Of a stretch of 39,946 nt of DNA, positions 24,895 to 33,256 are shown piece by piece. Position 1 is the stretch's first letter. Each line of letters begins with the position of its first letter. The position numbers and the translations under genes were made by a program. The notes beneath the pieces were generated by a model. That model searched no databases, had not been told where the DNA came from, and worked only from the letters and a program-made list of their open reading frames with translations. This stretch comes from Gemmatimonadota bacterium. GTDB lineage: Bacteria > Gemmatimonadota > Gemmatimonadetes > Longimicrobiales > Gaopeijiaceae. The stretch lies in the NCBI GenBank assembly GCA_013002885.1, contig JABDLS010000150.1:1-39946 (forward strand). The letters run 5' to 3'.

Positions 24895-25296
24895 TTAACG
24901 CTTGGAGAACTGGAACCGCTTGCGAGCCTTGGGTCGGCCGGGCTTCTTTCGCTCCACCTCACGGGCGTCGCGGGTCATCATGCCCCGCTCGCGCAGAGAG
25001 GGACGCAGCTCTTCGTCGTGCTCGACGAGTGCGCGAGCGATCCCGAGCCGAACCGCGTCGGCTTGCCCAGTGAGACCACCACCGTGGGCTCGCACGATGA
25101 CATCGAAGGTCCCCTCCAGTTCGGTCGCCTTGAACGGCTCCTCGATCCGGATCTGGTGTGAGGGACGCGGGAAATAGTCTGTCAACGGGCGTCCGTTGAC
25201 GCTCCACTCGCCGCTGCCTGGGCGAAGGATGACTCGGGCGACGGAAGACTTTCGACGTCCAACCGCCTGGATCTGGTCGTTCACTGCAGTGGCCAT
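24895..25296 (-). CDS. rpsI: 30S ribosomal protein S9
   Basis: S9 reaches the 30S head and its C-terminal tail contacts P-site tRNA. The 133-residue product has the family motifs [14 protein letters not shown] near the start, [23 protein letters not shown] and the C-terminal [14 protein letters not shown], ending with the functional SKR. The ATG at 25296 is fixed by homology, although the frame is open further upstream. It follows rplM by 19 bases, the conserved order. Confidence 0.97.
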   Translation of the reverse strand: MATAVNDQIQAVGRRKSSVARVILRPGSGEWSVNGRPLTDYFPRPSHQIRIEEPFKATELEGTFDVIVRAHGGGLTGQADAVRLGIARALVEHDEELRPSLRERGMMTRDAREVERKKPGRPKARKRFQFSKR

Positions 25297-25315
25297 TCCT
25301 TGGTGTTCCTGACTT

Positions 25316-25744
25316 TCAGAGGTCGAGAGGCTCGGGCTGCTGCCCCTGGTGCGGATGCTCGGTCCCCGCGTAGACCTTGAGCTTCTTCCGTAGCTCACGA
25401 CCCAGCGAATTTTTCGGAAGCATACCCTTCACCGCGAGTTCGACGACCCGCTCCGGGTGGGTCTGGATCATGCGCTTGAAGGGGATGTGCTTCTCACCGC
25501 CCATGTAACCGGAGTGGCGGAAGTACGTCTTCTGATCGGCCTTGTTGCCGGTGAGGCGCACCTTCTCCGCATTGATGACGACGACATTGTCGCCGACGTC
25601 GAGGTGGGGCGTGTACATCGGCTTGTGCTTGCCGCGGATGACCCGCGCGATTTCCGATGCCAGACGGCCCAGGGGCTTGTCGGCCGCGTCGACGATCCAC
25701 CAGTGGTGTTCGATGTCAGCGGCTTTGGGTGTATACGTTCTCAT
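25316..25744 (-). CDS. rplM: 50S ribosomal protein L13
   Basis: L13 is an early-assembling 50S protein and a translational repressor of its own operon in some bacteria. The 142-residue product shows the family: [50 protein letters not shown] and [18 protein letters not shown]. The ATG at 25744 was chosen by homology; no clear Shine-Dalgarno is visible close to it. A promoter with a start near 25781 precedes it, and rpsI follows after 19 bases. Confidence 0.97.
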   Translation of the reverse strand: MRTYTPKAADIEHHWWIVDAADKPLGRLASEIARVIRGKHKPMYTPHLDVGDNVVVINAEKVRLTGNKADQKTYFRHSGYMGGEKHIPFKRMIQTHPERVVELAVKGMLPKNSLGRELRKKLKVYAGTEHPHQGQQPEPLDL

Positions 25745-25787
25745 GCCTTCGAATTGCAGAGGCGGCGCTTCCTGAAAAGAGCCTTCT

Positions 25788-25816
25788 AAGCTACCGGAGA
25801 TGCCAGAGAGCGTCAA
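25788..25816 (-). promoter_or_regulatory. Candidate rplM-rpsI promoter
   Basis: On the minus strand TTGACG (25816-25811), a 17-base spacer and TAGCTT (25793-25788). The predicted start near 25781 gives a 37-base leader. This is the best-scoring promoter I see by eye in the window. Confidence 0.55.
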
Positions 25817-25947
25817 CGGCCGGAAAGGCCGGGAATCCGGGCGTTCCAGGTTGGTCTGGCCGTGGGCACACAAGAGGTTGACTCCGGCCACCGCTCAGGC
25901 TCCGAAGGGGGGGAGCAAAGCGGGTGGAGTGCAGGTGCTCCTCTGCC

Positions 25948-26799
25948 CTACCGGTACGTCTCCAGGAAGCGAGCGCGCGACGCGTGACGGAGTCGCACGA
26001 GCGCCTTCTCCTTGATCTGGCGCACACGCTCTCGAGTGATGCCCAGGATCTCGCCGATCTCTTCGAGGGTCATCGGGTCCTGGTCGTCGAGGCCGAAATA
26101 GAGGCGCAGAATCTTGGCTTCCCGCTCCTTGAGCGTCGAGAGCGCCTCCTCGATCGTGTCCTTCAGGGCGTGCTCGAACGCCTCGTCCTCCGGTCCCGGC
26201 GAATACTGATCGGGGAGGTAGTCCAGCAGACGGTTGTCTTCCCCCGGCGTCATCGGCGCGTCGAGAGACAGGTGCGAGTGCGAGATGGCAAGGGTGCGCT
26301 CGATCTCCTCCTTGGACACATCGAGGTCCTCGGCGATCTCATCGACGGTGGGCTCACGACCGAGCTCCTGCAGCAGCGTCGAGCTACGGCGACCGATCCT
26401 GTACAGAGCACCTGCGCGGTTCAGAGGCACTCTGACGATTCGGCTCTGCTCGGCCAGGCACTGGAGAATCGCCTGACGGATCCACCAAACGGCATAGCTG
26501 ATGAACTTGATGCCTTTGGTCTCGTCGAACTTATGCGCCGCCCGGATCAGGCCGAGGTTTCCCTCATTGATGAGATCCGACAGCAATACGCCCTGGTTCT
26601 GGTACTTCTTCGCCACGGACACGACGAAGCGGAGGTTCGACCGGACCAGTTTGTTGAGGGCCTCTTCCTCACCCTTGCGGATGAGCTTGGCCAAGCGCGC
26701 CTCTTCCGCTCGATCGATGAGCGGGTATTGACTGATTTCCTTCAGGTATTGGTCCAGCGAGCCTTCTTTGGATGAAGCCTTGCGGGAAGAGAAGGTCAT
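25948..26799 (-). CDS. RpoD/SigA-family sigma factor, short form without region 1.1
   Basis: The 283-residue protein has regions 1.2 to 4.2 but no region 1.1. Region 2 contains NLRFVVSVAKKYQNQGVLLSDLI, NEGNLGLIRAAHKFD and the -10-melting FISYAVWWIRQAI. Region 3 contains EPTVDEIAEDLDVS, and region 4.2 contains TLEEIGEILGITRERVRQIKEKAL. This length matches the primary sigma factor of Bacteroidetes-type bacteria and of Gemmatimonadota; a group 2 (RpoS-like) role is also possible. It precedes rplM on the same strand but the gap holds a separate promoter. Upstream, 143 bases separate it from lepB, including a CGACCG-CTTC-CGGTCG hairpin at 26838-26853. Confidence 0.9.
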   Translation of the reverse strand: MTFSSRKASSKEGSLDQYLKEISQYPLIDRAEEARLAKLIRKGEEEALNKLVRSNLRFVVSVAKKYQNQGVLLSDLINEGNLGLIRAAHKFDETKGIKFISYAVWWIRQAILQCLAEQSRIVRVPLNRAGALYRIGRRSSTLLQELGREPTVDEIAEDLDVSKEEIERTLAISHSHLSLDAPMTPGEDNRLLDYLPDQYSPGPEDEAFEHALKDTIEEALSTLKEREAKILRLYFGLDDQDPMTLEEIGEILGITRERVRQIKEKALVRLRHASRARFLETYR

Positions 26800-26837
26800 C
26801 GGGCCTGAGCGCTGGCGGGATCGACAAGAAAGGGCAC

Positions 26838-26853
26838 CGACCGCTTCCGGTCG
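26838..26853 (-). other. Hairpin in the sigma factor leader
   Basis: CGACCG and CGGTCG form a perfect 6-bp stem with a 4-base loop. On the minus strand it is followed by GTGCCCTTTCTTG, a weak T-rich stretch. It could terminate lepB readthrough or structure the sigma factor leader. Confidence 0.35.
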
Positions 26854-26942
26854 TCCACCCTGAATAGGATCTCAGCGATGCCGTGATCGCGCAATGGGCG
26901 GTGGGCCGGGAACCGAGAATTCGCTCGCCCCTCACCCCGAAA

Positions 26943-27695
26943 TCAGCGGATGACCGTGCCCAACCTCGACCAGCGGACGGCGGGGACAGCGGACGACTCG
27001 CTCGGATGCGCCGGGATGTAGGAGTAGTACACGACCCACGGACGACCCCGGATCTGATCGCGAGTGACGAAACCCCAGTAGCGGGAGTCCTCGCTGTTGT
27101 CTCTGTTGTCGCCAAGAACGAAGTACCGGCCGTCGGGCACCACGATGGGGCCCCAATTGTCCCTCGTCGGGTGGTACCCCCGCGGTGGACCCGCGATGAG
27201 GTGGTGAGACTGCCACTCCATGTCCGGGTGCACGGCGTCGCCTGCGTCGTCCACATGACGCGCATAGGGCTCCCATACCGGCGCCCCATTCAGGAAGAGC
27301 TGCTTGTCGCGCATCTCGAGCGTATCGGCCGGGAGCCCGACCAGGCGCTTCACGTAGTTCTTCTCAGGCTCGTGGGGTGGATGAAAGACGATGACGTGTC
27401 CCCGCTCGGGCTCGGCAAACGCCGGCAGGTCGATGTCGGTCCCGGGAATCCGGGCGCCGTAGACTGCCTTGTTCACGAGGAGGAAGTCCCCGACGAGGAG
27501 GGTGCCCTCCATGGACGATGTCGGGATCTTGAATGCCTCGACAATGGTCGCGCGGATGACGAGGAAAAGAGCGAATGCGATGGCGATGGACTTCAGCCAG
27601 TCGCCGAGCCCATGACCGAACCGCGCACGGCGGGAGCGGCCGTCGGACCGAAGCATCTCGGTCACCACGCTGGCCCCTCCCTCGACCTTTCGCAT
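26943..27695 (-). CDS. lepB: Signal peptidase I
   Basis: LepB removes signal peptides from exported proteins at the inner membrane. The 250-residue product has one N-terminal membrane segment (about residues 34-52, KSIAIAFALFLVIRATIV), the Ser box KIPTSSMEGTLLVGD with catalytic Ser61, the Lys box YVKRLVGLPAD with Lys116, and the GDNRDNSEDSRYWGFV motif. The ATG at 27695 has GAGGGTG seven bases upstream. It shares the direction of the sigma factor gene but lies upstream of it. Confidence 0.95.
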   Translation of the reverse strand: MRKVEGGASVVTEMLRSDGRSRRARFGHGLGDWLKSIAIAFALFLVIRATIVEAFKIPTSSMEGTLLVGDFLLVNKAVYGARIPGTDIDLPAFAEPERGHVIVFHPPHEPEKNYVKRLVGLPADTLEMRDKQLFLNGAPVWEPYARHVDDAGDAVHPDMEWQSHHLIAGPPRGYHPTRDNWGPIVVPDGRYFVLGDNRDNSEDSRYWGFVTRDQIRGRPWVVYYSYIPAHPSESSAVPAVRWSRLGTVIR

Positions 27696-27865
27696 CCGGC
27701 GTCACCCTCTGGAAGGCCGCCGTGGCGACCCCCTGCGTGTCCACGTCCTGCGGCCGCTTTCGACCGCTCACCCCACACCAATGGTCTCTGGTCCCTCTCG
27801 TCGTCAATACACAAGGCTGAAAGGGGCGTTCCTGCGCGGCGCTTCCCCGACTCCCAGCGCCGGCA

Positions 27866-27871
27866 TAGCTT
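27866..27871 (+). promoter_or_regulatory. Candidate -10 element of the matrixin gene, leaderless
   Basis: TAGCTT lies eight bases before the ATG at 27880, which would be the transcription start. The -35 region is poor (TTCCCC at a 17-base spacing). The -10 is identical to that proposed for rplM and the B12 receptor. Confidence 0.35.
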
Positions 27872-27879
27872 CGACCGCG

Positions 27880-28617
27880 ATGAGAACGCCCGACCCCCTT
27901 CGCCTGCTCGCTCTCCTCCTTATCGGAGGTGGACTGTTCGGATGGGCTCTCTCCACAGACCCGCCCGCGACCCCGGTATGCGCACCCAGCGAGCCCTCGT
28001 GCGACCTCCCTCTCGAACCGGGAAGCGTCATTGGAGCCTTGGCCCCTCCCACCCTCACTGCTGCGGACGTCTGCACGGATGCCGGATATCTCTGCGCTGG
28101 ACTCGGAGACGCCGACGCCGTCCGCCTGCAGCGCTGGAAGGGCGTCGTCGGGACCGTGGTCGTTCACGTGCCCCCACCAGAAGGTCTGACGTCAGGAGAC
28201 GCCAGAGCGTTGCAGCGCGCCGCCGCCCAGGGCATTCGGGCCTGGAACGATCAGCCCTTCCCCATCCTCGTCGACCTCCGCGGGGATCGCGACCCTCACT
28301 TCACTGTCCGGTGGGGTCGTAACACAGGGACCCGACTGGGCGTCACACGCACGACCTGGTCCCCTTCGACGGGGCTGCAGGTGGACTTCATCGAGCTCGG
28401 CGCCTACGCCCCGGGGGGAACCAACCGCGGAGCCGACCCGCGCCAGATCCGGTTGACGGCAGCTCACGAGATGGGCCACGCCCTGGGGCTCCCCCACAGC
28501 GACTCCCCACGCGACGTGATGTACCCGACGAACACCGCGACGTCCATGAGCGCCCAGGACTACCGCTCTGTCGAGGTCTTGTACGATCTCCCCGACGGGA
28601 CCTCCATTACGCGCTGA
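27880..28617 (+). CDS. Secreted matrixin-like zinc metalloprotease (M10-type)
   Basis: The 245-residue product has an N-terminal hydrophobic signal (about residues 8-24, LRLLALLLIGGGLFGWAL) and a middle region of unknown fold with four cysteines (34, 41, 65, 72). The C-terminal part has HEMGHALGLPH (196-206), the HExxHxxGxxH zinc site, and the Met-turn DVMYP (Met214) that defines metzincins. The order matches matrixins of the M10 family or a close bacterial relative. Substrate unknown. The ATG at 27880 has no Shine-Dalgarno and may be leaderless. It is divergent from lepB and convergent with the B12 receptor. Confidence 0.85.
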   Translation: MRTPDPLRLLALLLIGGGLFGWALSTDPPATPVCAPSEPSCDLPLEPGSVIGALAPPTLTAADVCTDAGYLCAGLGDADAVRLQRWKGVVGTVVVHVPPPEGLTSGDARALQRAAAQGIRAWNDQPFPILVDLRGDRDPHFTVRWGRNTGTRLGVTRTTWSPSTGLQVDFIELGAYAPGGTNRGADPRQIRLTAAHEMGHALGLPHSDSPRDVMYPTNTATSMSAQDYRSVEVLYDLPDGTSITR

Positions 28618-28670
28618 CCTCGCCGGCTCGTCGCCGGTCACGGGGCCCGTCGGTCGACCGCTCCCTTCGG

Positions 28671-30731
28671 TCAACCTCCCAGGACGATCTGTCCGCCCAT
28701 ATACAGGCCTCGCCCCGGTGTAGGGAAACCGAAGAGCTCTCGATATCTCGCGTCCCCGAGGTTTTCGCCGGCGAGTGACAGCGACAGCCCCGGGCGACCT
28801 GGTCCGGGCTCCACCACCACGACAGATAGCCGTGCCGAAAGCAGCTGGTAGCTCTCCAGAAGTACGGGTGTCGCCGGGAACGTCGAGAAGTCCCGATCTT
28901 GCCGGGAGCCCACGTGAGCGATGCGGGTGGACACCTCTAGCCGGCCGACGTTCGCGGCGACCTGCGCGGTCCCCTTCCAGCTGGGTCGACGGAGTAACGC
29001 CTCCCCTTCGACGAACGTGGCGCCCAGGCCGTCATCGAAGCCCGAATCGGTCACCTCGGTGTCCATCCAGCTTCCGGACACGCTTCCGCTCCACCAGCCG
29101 TGGCGCATATCGACGTCCACCTCGACTCCTCGGGACGTAGCGGCGGCCACATTGAAGTAGTTCGGATCCGTGGGGTCGGGGGGGGAAAAGGTGTATTGGA
29201 TGAGATCTTCGAACGTCTGGTCGAAGTAGGTGACACCGACCGTCGCAAAGCCGGCCAGACGTGACTCGGCACCCACCTCCCACGCCAGGGAACGTTCAGG
29301 ATCGAGGTCGGGGTTCCCCCGTGTAAATCCTGAGGCGAAGGTTTCGAAGAAGGTGGGCTCCTTGATGGCAGTGCCCGCCGAGGCGCGGAACGTACCCCCC
29401 TCGAAGCCGGGGAGTGGCCCCGCCAACCCTGCCTCCCAACTTCCCCTCACGCCGAACCGCTCGTTGTCTTCGACGCGCCCACCCACCTGATACGAGACAC
29501 CACCGGCCTCACCCGTGGCATGAAGGAAGTAGCCCAGGTTCTCACGCTCGTTCCGGCTGCGCCCCGGCGACGGCCCGAACTGGCTGAGGGACTCGCTGAA
29601 CGACCGCTGTCGCTCTTCCTCGTACTCGATACCGGTGGTGAGCACGAACTGGTCGAGACGAAGGTGGCCTCGAAGTTCTCCTTCGCTCCGACGGAAGTGG
29701 TCTAAGCTGGTGAAGCCATAGAACCCCAAGGTGTCGGCGGGGCTGTCGGGGGCGTCGTCGGTCCCGGAGTCGAACTCGTTCATTGCCACGGTCGCCTCCA
29801 CCGACAGTCGGGACGTGATGCGCCGGGTCGCGGAAACCCGTGCCGTCGTACCGTCGGAAAACGTGAAGGCGTTCTCGTCGACGGCGGCTCCGGCCGAGTT
29901 CGTCGGGAAGTGATACGTGCGATCCGACGCCCTGACATTCACTTCGAGACTCGTGCGGTCGTCGGGACGGAAACGACCGACCCCGGAGAGCACGGTCTGG
30001 AGGCTCTGGTTGTTCAAGTCGAAGATCCCGTCGGTGGAGCGCCGGGCGAGGGACAACCCGTAGCTCGCGCGCTCCGTCCCGGCGCGCAGTTCCGCGGAGA
30101 CATTTTGTCGACCGAACGAACCGCCCTCCATCGCAACGCTGGCGACGGGCGCTCCTCGACCGGTACGGGTAATCACGTGGATGACGCCGGATACGGCATC
30201 GGATCCGTAGAGCGCGCTAGCCGGTCCACGGAGGATCTCGACTCGCTCGATGGCCTCGGTACCGAGCTCGGCGAGATCGAATCCGCCGCCGGCCTGGTTC
30301 ACCTGGACACCATCGACGAGAACGAGGGTGTAGTCGCTTTCGCCACCACGCAGAAAGAGCGACGTGACGGCCCCGAACGAACCGCCCCGGACGACGTGAA
30401 CGCCTGAGGCATCCCTCAGTGCGTCGGCGAGCGACCCGCTCGAAAAGTGTCGGAGAGCTTCTCCGTCGATGACGGTGACGTGGCTCGAGACCGCTTCCTC
30501 CTCGAGCGCCGTCGGAGCCGCGGTGACGACGAGACCTTCCAGAGACAAGGCGTCGACCCAATCTCCTGAGGCCTGGCCGCTATCCGGCCTGACCTGCCCG
30601 CTGTCCGATCTGGCCGGCCCACGATCGGGTGAGACTTGCGCGAGCCCTGGATGGGCGAACCAACCCAGGCAGAGGCCGACGATAAGGGTAATCGGTCCGG
30701 CTGCGGCTCGGCCCTCGCGAGCTGCGTACAT
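28671..30731 (-). CDS. btuB: TonB-dependent outer-membrane receptor, probable vitamin B12 transporter
   Basis: The 686-residue protein is a TonB-dependent receptor. It has a signal peptide (PITLIVGLCLGWFAHPGLAQ), a disordered acidic stretch, a TonB box-like LEGLVVTAAPT, the plug domain (TVIDGEALRHFSSGSLADALR, RGGESDYTLVLVDGVQVN, ERVEILRGPASALYGSDAVSG) and a C-terminal beta-barrel of about 500 residues with the receptor motif NLGDARYRELFGFPTPGRGLYMG. The B12 assignment comes from the cobalamin riboswitch directly upstream; the sequence alone would fit BtuB. The C-terminus is VLGG, without the usual terminal aromatic residue. I chose the ATG at 30731; AAGGA lies 11 bases upstream. No BtuCDF genes are visible. 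Confidence 0.9.
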   Translation of the reverse strand: MYAAREGRAAAGPITLIVGLCLGWFAHPGLAQVSPDRGPARSDSGQVRPDSGQASGDWVDALSLEGLVVTAAPTALEEEAVSSHVTVIDGEALRHFSSGSLADALRDASGVHVVRGGSFGAVTSLFLRGGESDYTLVLVDGVQVNQAGGGFDLAELGTEAIERVEILRGPASALYGSDAVSGVIHVITRTGRGAPVASVAMEGGSFGRQNVSAELRAGTERASYGLSLARRSTDGIFDLNNQSLQTVLSGVGRFRPDDRTSLEVNVRASDRTYHFPTNSAGAAVDENAFTFSDGTTARVSATRRITSRLSVEATVAMNEFDSGTDDAPDSPADTLGFYGFTSLDHFRRSEGELRGHLRLDQFVLTTGIEYEEERQRSFSESLSQFGPSPGRSRNERENLGYFLHATGEAGGVSYQVGGRVEDNERFGVRGSWEAGLAGPLPGFEGGTFRASAGTAIKEPTFFETFASGFTRGNPDLDPERSLAWEVGAESRLAGFATVGVTYFDQTFEDLIQYTFSPPDPTDPNYFNVAAATSRGVEVDVDMRHGWWSGSVSGSWMDTEVTDSGFDDGLGATFVEGEALLRRPSWKGTAQVAANVGRLEVSTRIAHVGSRQDRDFSTFPATPVLLESYQLLSARLSVVVVEPGPGRPGLSLSLAGENLGDARYRELFGFPTPGRGLYMGGQIVLGG

Positions 30732-30830
30732 GATGGAACCCGTCCTTTCCAGCGCGGGGACGACGGGCTCGATCGGTGGAGATCCGATCCAGGCTCCACC
30801 TCCCCGCGGAGGCATGGCGTGGCTCGAACA

Positions 30831-30984
30831 GGACGCGTCTCCTGGCTCGAGGCCGGCTGCTCGCCTTCCCGGGACCATCCCAGTGGCTCACTCCGAGCAA
30901 CCGTTCCGCACCCTGAAAAGGGGCGGACCTCTTACAGTGGCGGGGCCGCGCCGGATTCACACCGGCTTCCGTATCGACCCGTCC
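30831..30984 (-). ncRNA. Cobalamin (B12) riboswitch controlling the TonB receptor
   Basis: On the minus strand the conserved core is present: GGAAGCCGGTGTGAATCCGG, GCCCCGCCACTGT, then GAGTGAGCCACTGG and finally GAGCCAGGAGAC (the B12-box region). The outer helix P1 is formed by GGACGGGTC (30984-30976) and GACGCGTCC (30839-30831). The adjacent downstream gene is a TonB receptor, the usual target. The 99 bases to the ATG contain CCTCC/GGAGG and GGTGGAG/CTCCACC stems and no T-run, so control is probably at translation. Confidence 0.92.
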
Positions 30985-31007
30985 GATACTGTGAATTGTG
31001 ACGGCCC

Positions 31008-31035
31008 AAGCTACCCGGTGGGCCACGCAGCGCAA
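31008..31035 (-). promoter_or_regulatory. Candidate promoter of the B12 riboswitch-receptor transcript
   Basis: On the minus strand TTGCGC (31035-31030), a 16-base spacer and TAGCTT (31013-31008). The start near 31001 would place about 17 bases before the riboswitch. It begins after the NtrC-type gene's stop, so the receptor has its own promoter. The rest of the gap 30732-31119 holds the riboswitch, its expression platform, and nothing else I recognise. Confidence 0.4.
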
Positions 31036-31119
31036 CCCACGATGTCGGCACCCTCGATGCCCGCCCGGCGGCTGGCCCACGTACGTCGAGCTACGCAATC
31101 GGGTTCGGTTTCGTCGCCC

Positions 31120-32481
31120 TCAGCCGTCTCGAACGAGGCCGTACTTTTCGATCTTCTTGTAGAGATTCGAACGCGGCATATCGATTTGGCGGGCCGTCTC
31201 GGCGACGTTCCAATCGTGCTCCCGCAGCTTTTGGAGGATGAATGCCCGCTCGGCGCCGTCCTTGAAGTCGGCGAAGGTGTCGGACGAAAGCAACTCGCCT
31301 CCGATCCCACCGGTGGACGATCGGCCGGCGGCCAGCAGATCGACGTCCTCCCCTCGCACGGTCTCGCCACCGGCCAGGATGAGCAGACGCTCCACGGTAT
31401 TGCGCAGCTCACGGACGTTGCCGGGCCACGAAAGCGCCTGAAGCCGTTCGATGGCCGCCCTCTCGAAGCTCCGGGGCGACATCCCTTCCCGACGCGTCAT
31501 GATGTCGGCGAAGTGCTGAATGAGCATGGGGATGTCGTCCCGTCGCTCCCGGAGCGGAGGCACATGGACCGGGACCACGTTGAGGCGATAGAAGAGGTCC
31601 TCACGGAACCCTCCTTCCTCGATCTCTTCACTCAGGTCCTTGTTGGTCGCGGCGATCACCCGAACGTCGACGTCGATGGACTTCGAACCGCCGACGCGGG
31701 TGATGACGCCCTGTTCCAAGGCCCGTAGCACCTTCGCCTGCGCGTCCGGCGACATGTCGCCGATCTCATCGAGGAACAGTGTACCCGCGTCGGCCTGCTC
31801 GAACTTCCCGGCCCGATCGGCAACGGCCCCTGTGAAGGAGCCTTTGATATGACCGAACAGCTCGGATTCGATGAGTTCGGAAGGGATGGCGGCGCAGTTG
31901 ACCTCGACGAAGGGCTCGTCGGACCGAGGCGAAAGTCGATGAATGGCTCGGGCGACCAACTCCTTGCCCGTCCCGTTCTCTCCCGTGATGAGGACCCGTG
32001 CGTCGGTGGGCCCCACCTTCTCCACCCGCTCGAGCACCTGCCGGATTGCATAGGACGTGCCGACGATCTCGTATCGGCTCTCGATCTGGCTGCGAAGATC
32101 GGCCATGCTCTGGGTGAGGCCACGAAGCTCCAGAGCCCGTCTGAGCGTCACCAGCAGCCGGTCGGTATCGAGGGGTTTCTCGAGGAAGTCGTAGGCACCC
32201 TTCCTTGTCGCCTCGACGGCGGTGTCGATGGTACCGTGCCCGGAGATCATGATCACGAGCGTGCTGGGGTCCTCGTCACGGAGGCGCTCCAGCACATCCA
32301 GTCCGTCCAGCCCCGGCATCTTCACGTCGAGAAAGATGACGTCGGGACGGAAGCTGTCGGCGAGCTCGATGCCCTCGTGACCGTCGGCCGCCTCCGTTAC
32401 CTCGTGGCCTTCGTACTCGAACACCTGGGCGAGGGCGCTCCGGATACCGCTTTCGTCATCGATTACCAGCAGGCGAGCCAT
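31120..32481 (-). CDS. NtrC-family sigma-54-dependent response regulator
   Basis: The 453-residue protein has three domains: receiver (Asp8, Asp9, Asp52 in IFLDVKMPG, Lys102 in FLEKPLD), AAA+ (GENGTGKE Walker A at 167-174, ELFGHIKGSFTGA with the sigma-54-contacting GSFTGA loop at 214-219, LFLDEIGDMS Walker B, arginine-rich FREDLFYRLNVV and SWPGNVRELRN), and a Fis-type HTH at about 410-450 (HDWNVAETARQIDMPRSNLYKKI). It should activate sigma-54 promoters; the targets and the partner kinase are not in the window. The canonical loop is GAFTGA; Ser at the second position occurs in functional relatives. The ATG at 32481 is the family start. Confidence 0.95.
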   Translation of the reverse strand: MARLLVIDDESGIRSALAQVFEYEGHEVTEAADGHEGIELADSFRPDVIFLDVKMPGLDGLDVLERLRDEDPSTLVIMISGHGTIDTAVEATRKGAYDFLEKPLDTDRLLVTLRRALELRGLTQSMADLRSQIESRYEIVGTSYAIRQVLERVEKVGPTDARVLITGENGTGKELVARAIHRLSPRSDEPFVEVNCAAIPSELIESELFGHIKGSFTGAVADRAGKFEQADAGTLFLDEIGDMSPDAQAKVLRALEQGVITRVGGSKSIDVDVRVIAATNKDLSEEIEEGGFREDLFYRLNVVPVHVPPLRERRDDIPMLIQHFADIMTRREGMSPRSFERAAIERLQALSWPGNVRELRNTVERLLILAGGETVRGEDVDLLAAGRSSTGGIGGELLSSDTFADFKDGAERAFILQKLREHDWNVAETARQIDMPRSNLYKKIEKYGLVRDG

Positions 32482-32557
32482 GTCACTCCGGTCAGGTAGG
32501 GTGTGGAGGGCCCGCTAGTGGGCCCGAGCCGAGTCGTCCGCCGGCACACCGGTGGAG

Positions 32558-33256
32558 TCAGGGATCGTCACTCCCGTCTACCGCCCGATCGATGGTCGGT
32601 TCTCCCCGGCGGAGCACCAACCGACCGTCTGCCACCTCCGCGAGCGCGAATCCGGCGGGACGGCGTATGCTCAGAGTGGGCTTTTCGCCCGTGGCCACGA
32701 AAGCCGTCTCAGAGGGTGGCGCGAGTTCGGCGGCGATGGCCATCAGGGCGGGCGCGGGCACCGGGACGCGGCCTGCGTAGGCCTCGTAGACCTCGAACCG
32801 TAGCAACTCACCCACGTTGACCAACCGCCCAACCACATCGACGGTGATGGTGTCGGGCAGTGCACCCACGACGGAAACGAGTGGCGCGCGACCCACGAAG
32901 TCCTTGGTGGCCAGCCGCGCCTCCACCCGGACCCGGTCAGCGTGGAAGGTCACCCGCGGCTCTTTGAGACCTTCGGGCAGGACTCCGGGCAATCCGTGTC
33001 GCAGGAGTGCCGTGACGTCGTCGGATCCGAGGGATAGTCGCAAGCCCGCCTGTCCGTCCCGAAACAACTGAAGGCGATCCATGACGCGCGCGGCACGCTC
33101 CGGCGTGGCGGCGGGGGCCAGCGACATCTCGGAAACGGGCTCGAGGCGCTCCAGTGTCGAAGGCGAAGTCACCGTCCGGAGCCCATAGGCGCCGAGAGCA
33201 ACACCGAGTCCGACGGCCACGAGGAGGGCGACACGACGAGAGGGTACGGTGCTCAT
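32558..33256 (-). CDS. Membrane-anchored or secreted protein of unknown function
   Basis: The 232-residue product has an N-terminal hydrophobic segment (about residues 8-25, RVALLVAVGLGVALGAYG), a Pro/Ala-rich linker, and a globular part with mixed alpha/beta pattern. Examples are LRLSLGSDDVTALLRHGLPG, then FHADRVRVEARL and TITVDVVGRLVNVGEL. The HADRVRVEA/SVTVDVVG-like strands recall lipid-binding LmeA/YpmS-type envelope proteins, but this is weak. I do not assign a function. The ATG at 33256 overlaps the thpR stop by four bases, so it is cotranscribed with thpR. A frame upstream is open but lies inside thpR. Confidence 0.7.
   Translation of the reverse strand: MSTVPSRRVALLVAVGLGVALGAYGLRTVTSPSTLERLEPVSEMSLAPAATPERAARVMDRLQLFRDGQAGLRLSLGSDDVTALLRHGLPGVLPEGLKEPRVTFHADRVRVEARLATKDFVGRAPLVSVVGALPDTITVDVVGRLVNVGELLRFEVYEAYAGRVPVPAPALMAIAAELAPPSETAFVATGEKPTLSIRRPAGFALAEVADGRLVLRRGEPTIDRAVDGSDDP

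Noticed and set aside
28618..28670. A terminator in the short gap between the convergent matrixin and B12 receptor genes
   Set aside because: GACCG/CGGTC can form a 5-bp stem but there is no T-run on either strand, so evidence is too weak.
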